Source of the DNA: Blastomussa wellsi
Lineage: Eukaryota > Cnidaria > Anthozoa > Scleractinia > Plerogyridae
DNA: 64,000 nucleotides
NCBI GenBank assembly: GCA_947652115.1
Contig: OX393563.1
Coordinates: 6,107,116-6,171,115 of the forward strand
Direction: 5' to 3'
Shown piece after piece: positions 46,201 to 62,000 of this stretch. A model generated the notes under the pieces. It was given only the letters and a program-made list of their open reading frames with translations. It ran no database searches and had not been told where the DNA came from. The position numbers and the translations under genes were made by a program. Numbering within the stretch: the first letter of the stretch is position 1; each line of letters starts with the position of its first letter.

Positions 46201-47712
46201 TCGCAAGACCTGAAGAACACAGACAAAACAAATCAGCATAACGCATAATAGGAAAAAAGCTACTATTTTAATTTCTAGCGTACATGCCTAACAACAGTCA
46301 GATCAGGTGATTAACCTAATGTTTCGGGCAGTCGAGGGAGCGCAGTCGACCCCCAAGGAAAAGTGGCGTTATTCAAATATCATTATTATCAATATACGCG
46401 GCCAAATTGAAATACGGCCTCGTGAAAACGGGCACATCGCGGGGCGCAAATGACTCCAGGCGGCCTGCTTTTTCATTAACGGCCCTGAAGCTGATTGGTT
46501 CACGCTCCATCATCCCATGAACTTAAACCTTTAGACCTTTTGACGCGGGAAAAGCGAACAGCACGCTTTTAAGTTCAGTTTCAGTCTACTTGTAAAATGG
46601 GAAAAATGCAGACAAGATTTAGACTTGAAGATAGGCTAGAAGCAAATAAAGCACAATCCAGAAGAAACAAAGAAAGCAAGTTCTTGTCGCGGGTGCAAAT
46701 AAACAATATTTCCTAAAAAAGTCATTTTATTCCCTCATTAGCATTAGTAAGAGGGAATAATTATTTGGAAACAGCTATTTTTTCATGAAATGGATGAATG
46801 ATCATCGCAGTTACTCGCGCGATGCTCTACCAACTGAACTACAGAACACTGGTAGCATGCAAATTGTGCATTTATACACCCGTGACAGTGTGTCATTATG
46901 AAATAATAAATGTGAACTGTGGAATTGAAATGGAATGAATAAATGCTTGTCGCAGTATTGTTATGAAATGCGGTTTATGCAAGTCAATGCTAGTTTCGTG
47001 GAAAGCTTGTTTTACACTGCCATGACTACAAGAGGGAAAATTTCAATTTTTGCGGCTGAAAGGTGTAAAGAATACTTTGTGAATACCAAGTTTCAGGTGT
47101 GTGCGTTATTCCAAACTTCAGATATTCGCCGAAATGTTCCGCAAAAATTTACAGAGCCCAGCATGGAGCCGCCATATTGGTGTACCTCAGTAGAACACCA
47201 ATATCAAATGGCTAAAAATCGCGAGATAAGTATGTGGTTTTCGACAAACATGATCGTAACTTTATGTCACGTATCGCCATAACTCTGAAATTCACAATGC
47301 GTTGGTTTCCAAACGAAAACCGCTGTTGAGCTGAAAAGTTGTATACAGATTTAAAGTTAGCACCTCTTATGCATGGTGAGTATAAAAAGTTTTGTGGCCC
47401 TTTGGTTTTGGAGTTTAGAATTCACACCTCAATTCTTTGCTGAAGCTCTTCTCTATGCTGGAGACTTTCGTCTGACAAGAGAAATCTCAGAGAGCTCATG
47501 TGCTCGCGTAACTTCATCTGGTTCGCGACAGATTTAAACTAGGTAATAAAACATAAAACATTAGTAAGCTTTATCAACTTTTGCTATTTGGTTTGTGATT
47601 GATATTCTATTTCTATAATGCTACACATTCCAACTGATATATCAAAGCGAAGGAGGGCATTTTGTCAAAATGTATTTTAAATTACAGTACAAAAACAATG
47701 TAAATTGAACCT

Positions 47713-47769
<57 letters not shown>

Positions 47770-50027
47770 GTGACTCTTCATCTGTTATTTTTTAAACGAA
47801 AACTCGAGGTGATGTCCAGGCAGGGGGTAACTAAATTTAATTAAATCATATTTACGCTAAAGTTACGCCAAGGCAATATCCAACAATTAATTCAGGACCC
47901 TCGGCGCTTTCACCAATGTTCAGTGAGGTTTCCAAGTCAACACTAATCCACAACAAAAAAACTCGATCACATCGCTCTGGACTACCATTGTAATAAAATC
48001 AATTAACTCACGTGCACTGGGAACTCGGGGCAGTTCAAGCACGCGTAGTTCACCATCCGTTCTTCCAGGCTCTGTTTTCGCGCTATCGTCGTCACCATAT
48101 CGAAGTCCCGGATGTTAAAGTCTTTAACTGGATCCATAGTACCCAGTCCTTCGGGATTGACCTCGGACAGCCTGAGTAGTTCTTGTTCCGCACTTATGGT
48201 ACTTTTTCCTGGCAAGTCATTCCTTTGAAGAGAAAGAAATAAGTTGCGTTTCCATTATACGTTGGGTGCGCTTATACACCTCAAACTGTTGTAGTACAAA
48301 AAAGGAACTATTCATTGTGCGTGAGCTCGGGGTATATGCGGACATTCGAACAACGGTATACGAGAGTGTGGGACCGCAAAGCACCGAGTTTCGTGTCTTT
48401 TGCTTGCTTTCACATAACAAGTTTTGAAAGTACTACTTTGCTCTCTAACACCACGACGTCTGAGTAATTTCTGATGGAAATAAACCGAACAAAAATCAGA
48501 CAAATACGCAACCGTCACTCGGCAGTCACCTGAATCTTGGCAGCAATCTTTTTTTGTGATCATCAATAATTTTGCTTGTATCCACCTTCATTTGACGCAC
48601 AGTAATGGCACTGATTTCACTTCCATTCACCTGCAGAATACTGTGAGAACATCGCCCCTCAGGTAAAAATAACCTTCGTTTAACAAAAGGCTGCAGCTCA
48701 TCATCCACCTTTGCGCCTAATGGAGTTTCCTTTGTCGTTTTTGAATCGCTGCTAACTGTTAAGAAAAGGTTAATTGTGAAATTAGGCATTTTTGCTGGCA
48801 CTTCAAATTCTTAATCTCTGCCACTCGGGTTTGCAGAACTGTCTCCAATTTTCCCAAACCCCTTCGTGTTTAGATGAGGCTATGTAAACTCGCTAAAAAT
48901 CCTCTATTGCTCAAATGCCCATACCTGAGTTTTGTTGTTCTGCGTCGCAAATCACCAGGACTCCAAACTTCTTTTCATTTGGACTGGTCACTAACTGAGA
49001 CTGCACGGTCGAATAGCCCTGGGCCGAGACGCTTTCAACTTGCAATATTAAAGCTAAAGCGTTTTCGTGTTCAGCGGTATTTATCGTGACAACACGCCCT
49101 GGAGAGAGAGCCCGCTGACCGTGAGGTGACGAAAAGATAGCTGCCTGAGGAAAGAATAGATTACGTAAAAAATTCTCACTCCCAAGAGTACCATATGGCA
49201 CAAGATGCCATTAAATATGCTAAATATTTCATCAATTCCCCTCTTATACGAGACCTGCTGAACCTTATACAACTTCTTCCTCTTTCACTTTTTTAAGAGC
49301 AAGGTAATAATATTAATATTATTGTCATTGTGCGAAATTTGAAGTCGACAAATATCAGTTAGTAAGTCATGTGAAGAAAACTATCTTATACTGACTTATT
49401 TCCTTGCAGTTACCTGAACGGCTTTTGTTAATTCTGACAGCTCTCGACAATCTTTGAAGTACTGCTTTAGATCCTCCGAACAAAACCTACAGTCCACCTC
49501 ATTTATATTTTGTAATTTTTTCTCCAATTCCTCCATTTCTTGTTTTCGTTTGTGGGCATCTTTTTGCATGTGGAACTCGGCGAAGCTTCTTTTCATCATG
49601 TCCTCCACACGCAGTTCTTCCACTCGCAATAGATTCAGTATCATAGAATACGTTAGACGGAACCTAGAGACCAGCTGAGTCGGTTTTCCCTGTCGAAAAC
49701 AAAAAAAATATTAATAGCAATGTTAGAGAACTGAAAGAGAGTGCCAAAGTGAGTTGAGTAGACTCTTTCAGGGTCTCCGTCAACAGGGAAGAAATGTCGG
49801 GCGAAAGCGAATGAAGCGATTGAAGGACCCCATCTTATTTCCTTCGCCCCCACTCGCCCGCCTTGTCGCCCCACTGCCCAAGAGCCTGGAGCAGGCTATG
49901 ATGTTGACAGGAACTCTGTCCTGAGCCGAGCAGCTGTCACCGCCATTTTATGCTGGTTTCAGAATACAAACTTCTTTACTAACAAATGTGTAAAGGTTAC
50001 GTTTAAGGTTCTCTGTCAAAATAATAG

Positions 50028-50072
<45 letters not shown>

Positions 50073-53000
50073 GTATAACAATATAATTTGGTTTCATCAA
50101 CTGGGTTGATAATGTGAATTGGCCACCGTAAAGAGATTCACCAAGATAGTAAAAACAGGTAACAGATTATAGAAGATCGAGACGGATTACAAATGACAGA
50201 CCAATCGTTGCATATGTCATCCCTCAACTCTGAAGCCTATAAGTAACCTTACCAGCATCATCTTATATAGGTCTGCCATAAGAGGTATGTTTCCTTTGCA
50301 CAACAAGATAACAGTCCCGGTAGCATCCAGGCCTCTCCTTCCTGCACGGCCAGCCATCTGAATATATTCCCCAGACAACAGATCTCTGAAGTTTGTACCA
50401 TCGTGTTTTCTGATGGAATCAAAGACTACAGTCCTCGCTGGCATGTTAACTCCCATAGCAAATGTTTCGGTGGCAAAGAGAATCTAGAAACAGAAATACT
50501 ATAAAGTAAACTAAACATTTTCACCGAGTTTGTTTCAAAATCGACATTTTACCCCTGAGATATACAGATCCTTCAGTGCCATTCAGTCCATTCATCACAA
50601 TTTGTCAAAACTCACCTTCACTAATCCTCGTCCAAACAGCATTTCCACCATCTGCAAAACAAAGATCACTTGTCACATTTCATAATTATCATCTATTCTT
50701 TGCACGCCAGAACGTCGCAAGAAGCGCGCTTGATACATGTAAAAATAATCTTACAGTAAATGTCTGAGGCCTTATACGTCACGTGCGTGAAGTAGCTAGG
50801 TTAAGGTGAAATGTTTTCAGGTAAAAGTTTTATAGAAATAAAAGAAAAAGGATTTTTAACTATCCAAGGTGATTCTGATTCTTGTATTGAGCGCCTGTCA
50901 GCTCATAGACTTGTCGAACTCACCGAACGCGAAGCGCGAAAGTGCGCGTGAAACTTGAAACAAGAAGCGAACGACTTTTAGATAGTCTAGTCAACACAGT
51001 AACAGTTGTCACACGAATTTTTAGTCACGAGATTAAACTAAGTGACTCGGTAATCCTCTTATGACCTCTCTTACAATACTGCAAATTTAGTATATTCTTG
51101 GAGACGGAGAGTCCTTGTTGTCTAAGTGTAGAGGCAACTGACTGTACTGAAAATACATCTGGCAGCATTCGGTCGTGAAGGGTTACTGTTGGATGTGGCG
51201 GGGGACAAGGAGGTCCGAACCTCCCGCTTCCGGTGCCTTTTACTCCCGGCTCCCGCCCCCTCATTAGTGGCCCCGGCCTCCTTGTTTTATTTCCATTACA
51301 AAATATTACGCAATGTTGTGAAATTTTTCGCGATTTTTCCCGGTTCCGACCACCTTGTGAATCCCGCATCCCACCTCCTTTTCTCCTGCTTCCCGTACTC
51401 CCCCCGGCCCCCATTCCCCCAGACTCCTGTCTCCCTCCACTTGAACGCCAATGATTTGCGCTACATTGGCGCCATCGGTGACTTGAACGAGGCAAGCGTT
51501 GTGTCAAATAGCCCACATGCAACTAACCATTGCTCACCACTAGAGTTATCAGTAGCTCAGTTGTTAGATCGTCCGACTCGTGTACAGAAGGTCGTTGGTT
51601 CAAATCTCATCTGTGAACTCAGAATCGTTTCTCAAGTCTTCTCTCCACACGTATTGTATCGTTTCATTATTAAAGCGAACGCTCCAGGAAAATACATTAC
51701 CTCTTTTATGATGGGCAACACGCCACTGTGGTGTACACCAAGACCACGCTTTAGAAGCTCTTGTATCCTGAAAACCTAAGGAAGAAGATTCGGTGTAAAG
51801 AAACATTCACCTCAATTACTCAGTGCGATGTTGATGTCGGCACGTCACCCATCTGTCAGTAATGTATTCTTCCGGGAATTCCACAGCCGAACAAAATCAC
51901 GTATGGCACAGCATGTTGTCTCTATTTTTGGCGCGAAAAAGCCCTTAGAAACAAAAGTTTTCTCGTCTTTATCTCGGGAACATGTTGGTGCCAGGAGCTT
52001 AAATTTGGCATGCAGGCTTATTTTAAAATGTTCTTTGAGGAGACAAAAAATTAATCTATTCTGAGATAGTAAGGTTAGCCTCCGGTACCACCTTAAACAG
52101 GTGTTTTTTTCGTTGAAATTGCTAATCGATATCTTTGTAAACTTGAAATTTAGCGCAATGCACAAATTAGAGCTTACTTGAAGCCTACAAAAATGCCGTC
52201 TTTCATTCTTACAGTATTCTTTTTGCTGATTTTCGTTTTGTTAAACCTAGCTTATCTAAACATGTTTTACTGGTGTGAATGGGGTATATGTAAATATATA
52301 CTTGTAAAGATAAGTATGCACGCTCAATAGCGGCATTCCGTTACAACTCTCTCATTCAAACAGATTTGGCTGAAATTATCGAGTCACCAAATGGAAACGA
52401 TTTTATGCTGCATCAAAGGAGGCAGTCTCGACTGAAATCGGAGCCTTTATTTTTGCACTAAAAATAGAGTGAATGGAGAACCTGAGAAGGTTGCGTGATG
52501 ACTGAAATAATAGGCTGTAACGCTAAAAGAAAAGCCAAGTGTCACGCAAATGCAAACACTAAATATGAAGCAGAAAATCTTACTTGCGGTAACTTTCTGT
52601 CAGGGCCTTTGAGCCTCGCCACGGATTTCTGAATAAAAACATGGATTAAACTCTTCTCGGATGAGGTGGTGAGATCAAGGTTGCCCAGTTGATCTGCATT
52701 CTCGTCACATCGTTTCCGTGAAAAGGTAAAAGCGACCACTGGAAGTTTCTCCTTCTTGCGAAGCATTTCAATCAAAGACAACCAGATGTTCTTTTCCTAA
52801 GAACAGAGAAACACAATGGTCAGTTCAGAGGATAGAGCGCTGATCTCTAGAATCTGTTTAGGGTGAGAAGGCTAGTGCTACAGGAGCGCATTTCAGAAAT
52901 AACCTTTGCATGTAACTCAGTATATAAGCCCCCCCCCCCCCCCACCACCACCAGCACGGTCCCCCAAAAGGCCGAATACATTCAACTCCAGCATTGCAGA

Positions 53001-56000
53001 CACCCCACTATTGCAGACATCGTCACGGTTCAGCAAATTAAACGTACTGTAAAGAACTCCAGATCTTCCATTATTCATTACAGTAAAACCCCGTGTATAC
53101 GAACCTGGATTCTTCCAAGGTAGCCTAAACATTTTCTTATGTAAATGGTATTAAATTAGCCTGACAGGTTCTTAAATTCTAGGTTCTTATATGCGGGGTT
53201 CTACTGTACTTCGTCTATTGTTGTTGAAAACTGTGGTCGTGAAGGTGTTCCTTATAGCGGCGTATAAACCAGCCCTGGAACACTGCAAAGAAAAAAGGAA
53301 GAGAACAAAGCCAGCTGAGGCAGCATTGTTGACGGCCTGTGTTCTGGAAGGCCAATAATCAGAGTGAAGCCCTGCTATAGCGAACTTCTCTAAAAGCAAG
53401 AATCTTTTCGACTTCAGCTCCGGTCCTTAACAACAGAGTGCCTGTATAGTTTTCATTAGGTGGTGGGGACGAAAACATTTTCCCAGTCCCTTGGCAACTT
53501 TGTTAACGACTTTATAAATTTAAAACTAGAATATTAATCAAATGACATTTCGGAATGCTTGACTCCACACCTCTCTGATACTGGTGGATTGGCGAGTTTT
53601 GGAGCCATAAGCGTCCTTTCCTTTCCCTTCTCTTTCTTTCTTTGCCGTCACAGCTGCTTCGTATCCGCGCGTCAGGAATTTACTATTGGCATCCACGATC
53701 ATAAACAGCTCGTTACTTGTCTTATTACTATTGCCCGTGTACAGGAAGTGCTGTAGGGGGACTGGGCGCTTCGGTGTGCTGATGACGTAAATCTTTCTCT
53801 TCTTGGTGCGTCTGCAGAATTGGAAAAGAGGGTCATGTTATTGCGCTTTGTAGCACAATAAATGGTTGCTTCACTCAGGTAAAGGGATCAGTTTGACGAT
53901 TTTCCATCGATTTTCGGCTGCGTTCTGAAGATTGTCAAGTTGTCAAAACGTCGTTTCCGAACATTTGCGAATATGTCCGAAGATTTTGTAATATAACAAT
54001 CCTTGTCACTTTTAGCCAAATTCTGCGGTTGTCTTACATGCAACGAAATCTTTGTAATACTAGTTCAAGTTGAACCTTCACTCACCCTATCCAGTCCGCA
54101 AATTCCAGCGTGTTGGGTACTGTGGCTGATAGCAATATGATCTTGACTTGAGCTGGTAACATGATCAGAACCTCTTCCCATACCACGCCTCTCTGTTCAG
54201 CAAACATCACATTACAGACGTCAAAGTACTGATATTGTCAAGGAGAGGGTCCCGAGGAGAGTACACGTCTCCCGTGTGAGAACGCGCGTCAAAGAGTGGC
54301 CTCGTCGATACAGGTTTAGCCTGCGGACCGAGGGTTGTCCAATACAATCGATCCGTAACGGGTCGCCAAATAAGTGACGGATCATGAAGGATGGCAACAA
54401 ACAGGATGTCATATTATGTTATGAAGTGGGTAGAGATGTCGAGGGATTGACATGTACGTGACGGATGGCGACGACCCACCACCGGAAGACAGTTCGCGAA
54501 AGACTAACAAAAATACCTGTCTTATAGGGAGGGTAGAAATGTCGGCGGGTCGACACGTCACGATCGGATCGCAACGACCAGTCACCGGACCGAAGTAAGT
54601 TCGTGACCGATCGCGACGACCCACAACCGTTAAGTGTTTTCTTCGTCTTATGGATAAAGGAACGCGGTATATTGATTAAAAATGCGCTTGTTCCAGCTCA
54701 TGGAACGAGGTATACTCATGTGGGGATCAAGGCAATGTGCGACGATCCGCGACGACCCAGAAACGACTTCTACGTAGGACATTACAGATTGGAAGGGCCG
54801 GAGGCTAATTAAACAATGTTTTAACAAACTGAGTTAAATGTGCACACAATTACCTCGTCATCGTTAATGTAGTGTACTTCATCAAATATTACCCACTCCA
54901 CGTCTCGGATGGCGTCGGAACCGTTGTATAACATGGAACTATAAATAAAAGTGAAATCGGGGATGTGGAATTCCCTCATAGTTCCGGTAAACTATAAACT
55001 GCCATCTTCAGTGTGGTTAGGAACGGTTAGGAATAGCGCCGAAGGTGGGATTCAACTGCCATTTCAGGCTACAGACACTACACGAGGCGATTTTCCTAAC
55101 AACATGACAAGCAACAAGCGTGGCAGTTCCAAAGCAAAAAAACAACAATTGCACTCGTGAGTAACACCCCACTTCTGAAAAGAAGAAACAAATTAGACAT
55201 CATCTCGTAAAGCACAGCACACAACTGACCGTAAGATTTCTGTGGTCATGATCAGACAAGAGGCCTCAGGTCTGATCTGCACGTCACCTGTCAATAAACC
55301 AACATCCTCAAAAGTGTCCTTGAACTCACGGAACTTCTGATTGGACAAAGCTTTGATTGGTGACGTATACACAGTCCTGTGAAGTAATGGAAAGAGCATG
55401 TCAATAAGCAACAGCACTGCTGTTCAGTGCAAACTGTGGGCTCGGAGAAACAATTCAAGCCTTTAACAAGGCTTCTATAGCAATGGGGCGTATTGAAATG
55501 ACTGAAAATGAATAGATCCGTGATACAAAGTAACTTTAATCAGTATAAAAAGCAGGCCTTTAAAATGAGTTATGTGTCCCATATGCAGTACAGTAGAACC
55601 CCTATTAATCGGCCACTTCCCAGGGAAATGACCAGTGATCGCTTTAGTGGGGTTCGTCATGAATAAGCGTCAAGCCTTTTAGAAACCTCACGTTATTTCA
55701 GTAGAAAAATGCATAGAGATGAGTTATGGACTAAATTGATGAAGACAATAAAGTGCCAAGGCTTGTCAGTTGAAAATGAAACTTTGTATATTTCATTCGT
55801 GCTGGCCTCAAATTATGAGTAAAATCAATTGAGGAATCCTCATTGTGACGTCCAAAAGGTATCCGTGGCCGCTTGACAGAGGTAACTGCTTTATTGGTGT
55901 TTTATTAGCAGTAATACACTGACTGCAGTTTCAGCACTTTGATAACTGGCCGCTTAATGGGGGTTTACTGTAAAATAATATATTAGCCCTTATTAACCGA

Positions 56001-59000
56001 GCAGGTGGTCTGCACGGGAGAATGTTGACTGAGGTCGTGACACACACACCGAATGCAGTGAGATGTGCACTCAAGGTCAAGCTCAAGATTCTCTCAAACA
56101 GACCGACTAAGCTCGGTTAATAACTAAAGATGCTCATTGTATGATTTTGCATGCAAACCGTCGGTGGTATATGCTGAACTTAAATTTGCTCGTTTTACTG
56201 TTCTTCTCCTCAAACGTTGTGTCTTTCATTTAGTGTTTTCAGTCCAAAACGTCACTGCTTTTGTTTCTTTTGTTTATAACTTTCGCCGCAAAATGTAAAC
56301 AGTCTAGGTGTCGGTCTGCATGGAAAACCCATATTATTATTATTAAAACCTAGACCGCGGTTTAGCCAATCACATTAGTGAATTCTGTAGTCCCCAGTCC
56401 TATATCTTATACCTTGTCATATGTTTATTGGCCAGGGCGATGGCATATTCAGCCACAACAGTTTTTCCAGCAGATGTGTGAGCCGCAACAAAAACGCTCT
56501 CGTTGTTCTCCAAACACAGCACGGCCTGCTTTTGAAACGTATCCAGCTCGAACTTCCACTAAACACACCAAATCAAAGAACAAAAATTACGATATGGGTA
56601 CTATCATGACCGACCTGACGAGACACTAAATTTCTACAGCGCGGGTGAATTGCAAACAACATGAAATAACATTGAGCAGTGGGAGAGGGACATGAAATAT
56701 ATTCTTGCTTGGAAGTCAAAGACATTAGAAAAGTGTGTGATATTCATTGGTCAAAACTGGTTCTGCCCAAAATTGTTACTCTCTTGGTTTACATCCAATT
56801 TCTCTTTACAATATCAATACATCTTCAGCATAGAGGTGCTGATAATAAAGAAAATCGTCTACTAGGAGCATTGCCATTGGTGTTGAGCCAAATTCTCTGA
56901 ACAAAAATTTGAAGTAACATATGCCAACAATGATAGAGAGAATAAATGGAGCAAGCAAGGTCCTGCTCTGGGCATTAATTGGAATTGTTTCTTTGCAGTG
57001 CCAAGTTGCACTACTTGGTCATGCTTATCACTGCCAGTTGGGAGTTTTAAGCTTTTTATGTTGAGATCTACATGTAGCATTTTCAACATTTGGAGCTCTG
57101 AACTGAAAAATGTAAATAAATGTACCTTTCCTGTAGCAGTATGCGAGAGGTTTGGCAGACAATTCAAGAATTAATTGGTATAGGATTTAATGGAGCCGAA
57201 ACCAATTGTGGAATTACAAGCATTTTAGGCATCCTACTGATGAACGGTTATGGCAATTAGATATTTATTACAGGAGCCAACATTGAGATTGTGGTCTGTC
57301 GCCTTTGAATGTACTGTAGCTTATGTCACTGACTAGTTAATATCATCTTTTTCATAGCTGTAAGTACATTTACTTGTAAAACAAGTATACATTTTGACCT
57401 TATGAGCCATATCAGGAACTTGCTTGTGAAAATCAATAACAGGTTCTGTCACATCCACCATTATTGCCCACTCCTCTTTGACTGGTTTCTCTGTAACAGG
57501 AGATGCCGAAGTAAATTTGTTCTCTGAATTTTTTCCCTGTAGATGACAAACACAATGCCGCAATGAACACTTACCAACCCTGAGACTGCCAAGCTATGAA
57601 TAAAAAATCGAAAAGTTGTTCAATGAATTTCTCAAACTCCTAATTCACCAAGTTAAAACAAAGAAAATCAGAATAATTCTATGTCCATGGTTCGGAAATC
57701 TGATCTTAGTTACCATAGATGTTTACGATTTTATTTCTATGTTTTCTCTAAAGTATTTGTCTCAAAAATGAAACACAGTCTCTCGTGTTTGATATATTAC
57801 TTCACAAACTTTGGAAACGATCCGGCCAAAGAAAGTTGAAGTTTAAATCTATTAAAAGAATACTACTGTACGACTGGTAAATACAGACAAACCATACCTC
57901 CACTAAGACATTTTCAAGGCTATCCTGCCTCTGGAGACCTCCTGCAAAAGATATACAAGAAAATCATTCTTCCAAAAGTAAAAAAAGAAACAAAATTATT
58001 GCTGTGGATGTGTACATGTTTGCACTATAATAATACATGTATTACTACCAGCTCTCTTTCTACACATACTTCATATTACATCAACATTAAAACTCTTTTA
58101 ACTGGTCTCTAAATAATGCTGTGAGGAGAAATTGGTTATTTATGTATATTGCTGCAAGAGCTGTGAGCTACTTTTCACATTGACAGCTTATGCCAGGAAT
58201 ATTTTGTTGTTGGTTATTCAAGACAGCTATTTGGCTGCCTAAATAAGCTTCTAACAGCCTGTATTACCTCCTGTGGTGTCCTCTGAGTCAATAATAGATT
58301 CCCCCTTCTCAGGCAACTGAAAAAACAATAGTAAAGATTAAAGAGAGAAAACAACACATTACTGACAGTTTGCAAGGTTCTCATTATAAGCCAATTACCT
58401 GTACCAGGGTAAGTATATAAGAGTCGGTACGTACCTACTTTCAAATTGAACATGAAAAACTCACTTTCAGGTGTTCACTTCAGTGTGTTCTTATCCTGAG
58501 TTTGATGTACAAAATGAAGCTTTGTACAAAGTTCTGGAAACAATATATTTACTCATGCATCTGTAACAACTTTAAATCGAATGAAGTAACAGTGCGAATA
58601 CACGGCAGCTCCCCAGAACAATTTTCAGCTCTTTATAATATTAAAATGCACCTGATCAATGTCCTCGCCATCTGACTCTAGATCATCACCGTCATCACTG
58701 TACTCAAGGTCTTGCAGTGCTGTGCCAGCCATGATGTCAGACATGGCCAAGACTTGAGGTACAGAAGCAGAGGAATCGCTCTCTGAGCACAAGAAAAATC
58801 CTGATTCACTTTCAACAGCTTGTGAACAATACAGCAAGATGGATGAGTACAAACAATTCTACAAGTGCTGTATACAACTGTCACAGGCACAATAAAGCCA
58901 TGATTCAGAGAGTGCAGTACTCCCAGAGGGCCATGAAGGTACAACACTTTGCACTCATTGCATGCCTATAACACTGCACATACTGACCTTGTTCTCGATT

Positions 59001-62000
59001 TTCATTAGTAAATGAAGCTCCATGTTTAAAGCCTGGTGGCACAGAGAGAAGATCTGCAGACAAGAAGGGCAAAATAAACAGACAATCTCCAAGTTCTGTT
59101 TTGCCTCTGTGTCAAAATGAGCTGCTGTGTATACTAAAGGAATTCATATGAAAATGTCCACATGTTCACTTTCATGCATTTCATTTCATTTTCCTATGTG
59201 CAGAAAATGCACTATTTCAATGAAATCTAACATAATTGAATAGAAGCGTGCAGCGCCAGTTTAGCCTCTATACCCCTACACATAACATACCTTTCTCAAA
59301 GTTCAGCTCTCCATCAAACACAAGGTTGGGTTTTGTAGTTTCTAAAGCCTCCATACCACCTTTATCAAACAAAACAGCAAAGTAGACAAATTGCAGCTTG
59401 GTCAATATTTAAACAATGTAGATGAATGTACCACTTTCCCATCCCCAGGACCACAGGAACAAGGTCAAGATTATGCCATGGTTTAATTTCTCTTTTTACT
59501 TGAATCATTTTGGTCTATTTTAAAGCATTATAACTCCATTTCAGCCAATTGCAACACTGCGTGAAAATTATATTGTTATAATTATTGGGTGATCAGCATT
59601 TACTTTGCAGCTAATTCACTTTGTAAACTGATGCATAATGAGCATTTTCCCATGAAACATTACCCCACGCTTTTGCTTTCTCATGACATTGCTCTTACCT
59701 GGTAGGAAAGGATAATTAGTGGACTCTCCTCTGACAGAGGATGACAGAGGTCCAGGCTGTCGTAACAGGGACATGGAATTTTTAGCAGTACACCCAGTAT
59801 CTGTCAGCATTACCTTAGACATACAAAAACATAAACATCACAATAAGCTAATATCTTATTGATGATGCAGTTACATGTATTTGTCTTGAAGTTCAAATCA
59901 TTAGAGTTTTTTAAGTGCAGAAACCATGGGTTTACCTCGGTGTAAAAACCTGTGACTTTTTTCTTTGTTCTTGATGTATTCGCTATTGTTTCGAGGTTCT
60001 TTGTTGTCTTGCCCGTTCTTTGTTTTACGTCACTCGTGGATTTCACAGGTTTTTACACCAAGGATGAGCCGAAACCATAATGATTATTTAAATACAGGGT
60101 GATAAAGACCCTCAAAGCGTTAAGGCATGCACAATTACAAACAACAAAAAATACTTCAAAACTCTTTGGGGTATAAAATTAGTGGTTTTGGTTATTTGTG
60201 AGGTCACTTACTACAGTTTTAAATATCTTTGTGACTTATTCAATTAGCACTTTTTTTATTCTTGTATAATTTATTTGATTTGCAGTACACCATGTTATTA
60301 GTTTATTATGTCAAATCTGATACAAGTAAAATTCATGTTTAACTGATTTATTGCTTTTCCATTTATCATTGCCATGGAAAGATAAGGTAAGATAACTTCT
60401 TATTGATTTCCAAACAAATAATTATTATTAAATACTTCAATCTAAGGTCAATATCTGGTCTAAATTTGAATTAGCGTCGATCCGAGTCTGGGAAGCCTTC
60501 TAAAAGGGCCAATTAATGTTTGGTAAGGCCAAGAAAAAATTGTATTTGAGCCACCTTAACTGTGAGCAAGATGACAAAGCCCAGAGATGGTTATAGGAGG
60601 AACACCAAATATAAAAATATATAAATTTGCAAACAAACAATATTGTACCTCATTATAGCCCAGAAGTTCTCCAGTTGTTGGATTTCTCTCCACTTTCAAA
60701 GTTGAAGGAACAGGGCCGACATCTGAAAACATCAAACTCTCGGGGTCTCTTTCACGGGGCCAAAACCTGTAAATTCATGTAAATTAATTCCTTGGTGCAT
60801 TGTTTTCACCAAGAGACCAGAAGACTAGCTTTCATAAATTCCAGCAGTTCTTTTTAGCGGAGCTCTGGCGGCCCAAAGGGCCGCCAAGCGGAGCCCCATA
60901 CTCATATGGGAATGAAAACGAAACCCATGAGTTGATTTTGTCATGTTTATCATGGCTAGCAGTATTGCTCGTGGGCGCGTACGCACAACAACGGCGACGG
61001 AGGAGTCGCGCAACATGGCGGCCATAAATAGCCAGGCCTTGTCAACACCTTGTTAGCCTTATCAGCTTGCATCTTTGTTATAGGGCATCCATGTTATGAT
61101 TATATGACAACTGTCAAATCGAGGTATCCGCTGACCAGTATCACATGACCAGATCGCAGGCTCAGGTAAGAACTCATTCAGTTAACGTGCTTTTTTGAAG
61201 TTGACCACTGACCAAGCATTGGTTTTCTTCATTGATCGCAGGCTCAGGTGCTATTTTTTTCCTTCTGGCAGCATTTTTCAACTTTTTATGGTCATTCTTA
61301 GCGGAAATTCTGCAATTGGCGTTGACGTTTTGAATTATTATTTATTTCAGAGAAATTATTATGAACCAGCAAAAATACGGAGCACCACTTTTAGGCTTGG
61401 CTAAATCTATATATTATACTGAATGCTCCTGATACTTTATGGTTCTGTTTCACTCTACTGAATGACTCAATGATTATTACCTTCTCATTCCAAAATACTA
61501 ATTTTGCTGTTGTCATGAAAGTAGTGGGAGGCGCAGTGGCCTAATGGTTAATGCGCTGGACTCCGGATCGGAAGGTCTGGGTTCAAGCCTCTAACTGGGG
61601 CACTGCGTTGAATTCTTGGGCAAGACCCTTTACTCTCACAGTGCCTCTCTCCACCCAGGTGTATAAATGGGTACCGGCGAATTTACTGCTGGGGGTAACC
61701 CTGTGATGGACTAGCATCCCATCCAGGGGGGAGTAGAAATACTCTCTGTCCCTTCATGCTACAGAAACCGGGATAAGCTCCAGCCTGATGGGCCACTAGG
61801 CCCGAATGCAGACTGGGTTTTATTTTTTTCCATGGAAATAAGAACCTAAATATCCACCTGTTTAGGCTACCAGTAACTCCAAAAAATGTAGGTTCTTACT
61901 TGCGGGTTTTTACTGTATTTAAGTGCCCAGATGTAACAAATGTATATAAACTACCTTTGTGTTTTATGAAAGTCATGGATGGGGAGGGTGGTGGGATCCA

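Noticed and set aside
46935..47282. A 115-codon gene on the plus strand inside SKIV2L
   Set aside because: It has no recognised domain, resembles a dispersed repeat and lies antisense in an intron.
51025..51522. 165-codon minus-strand and 196-codon plus-strand frames
   Set aside because: Low-complexity Gly/Arg/Pro-rich translations of GC-rich intron sequence between SKIV2L exons 18 and 19; the real exons and phases exclude them.
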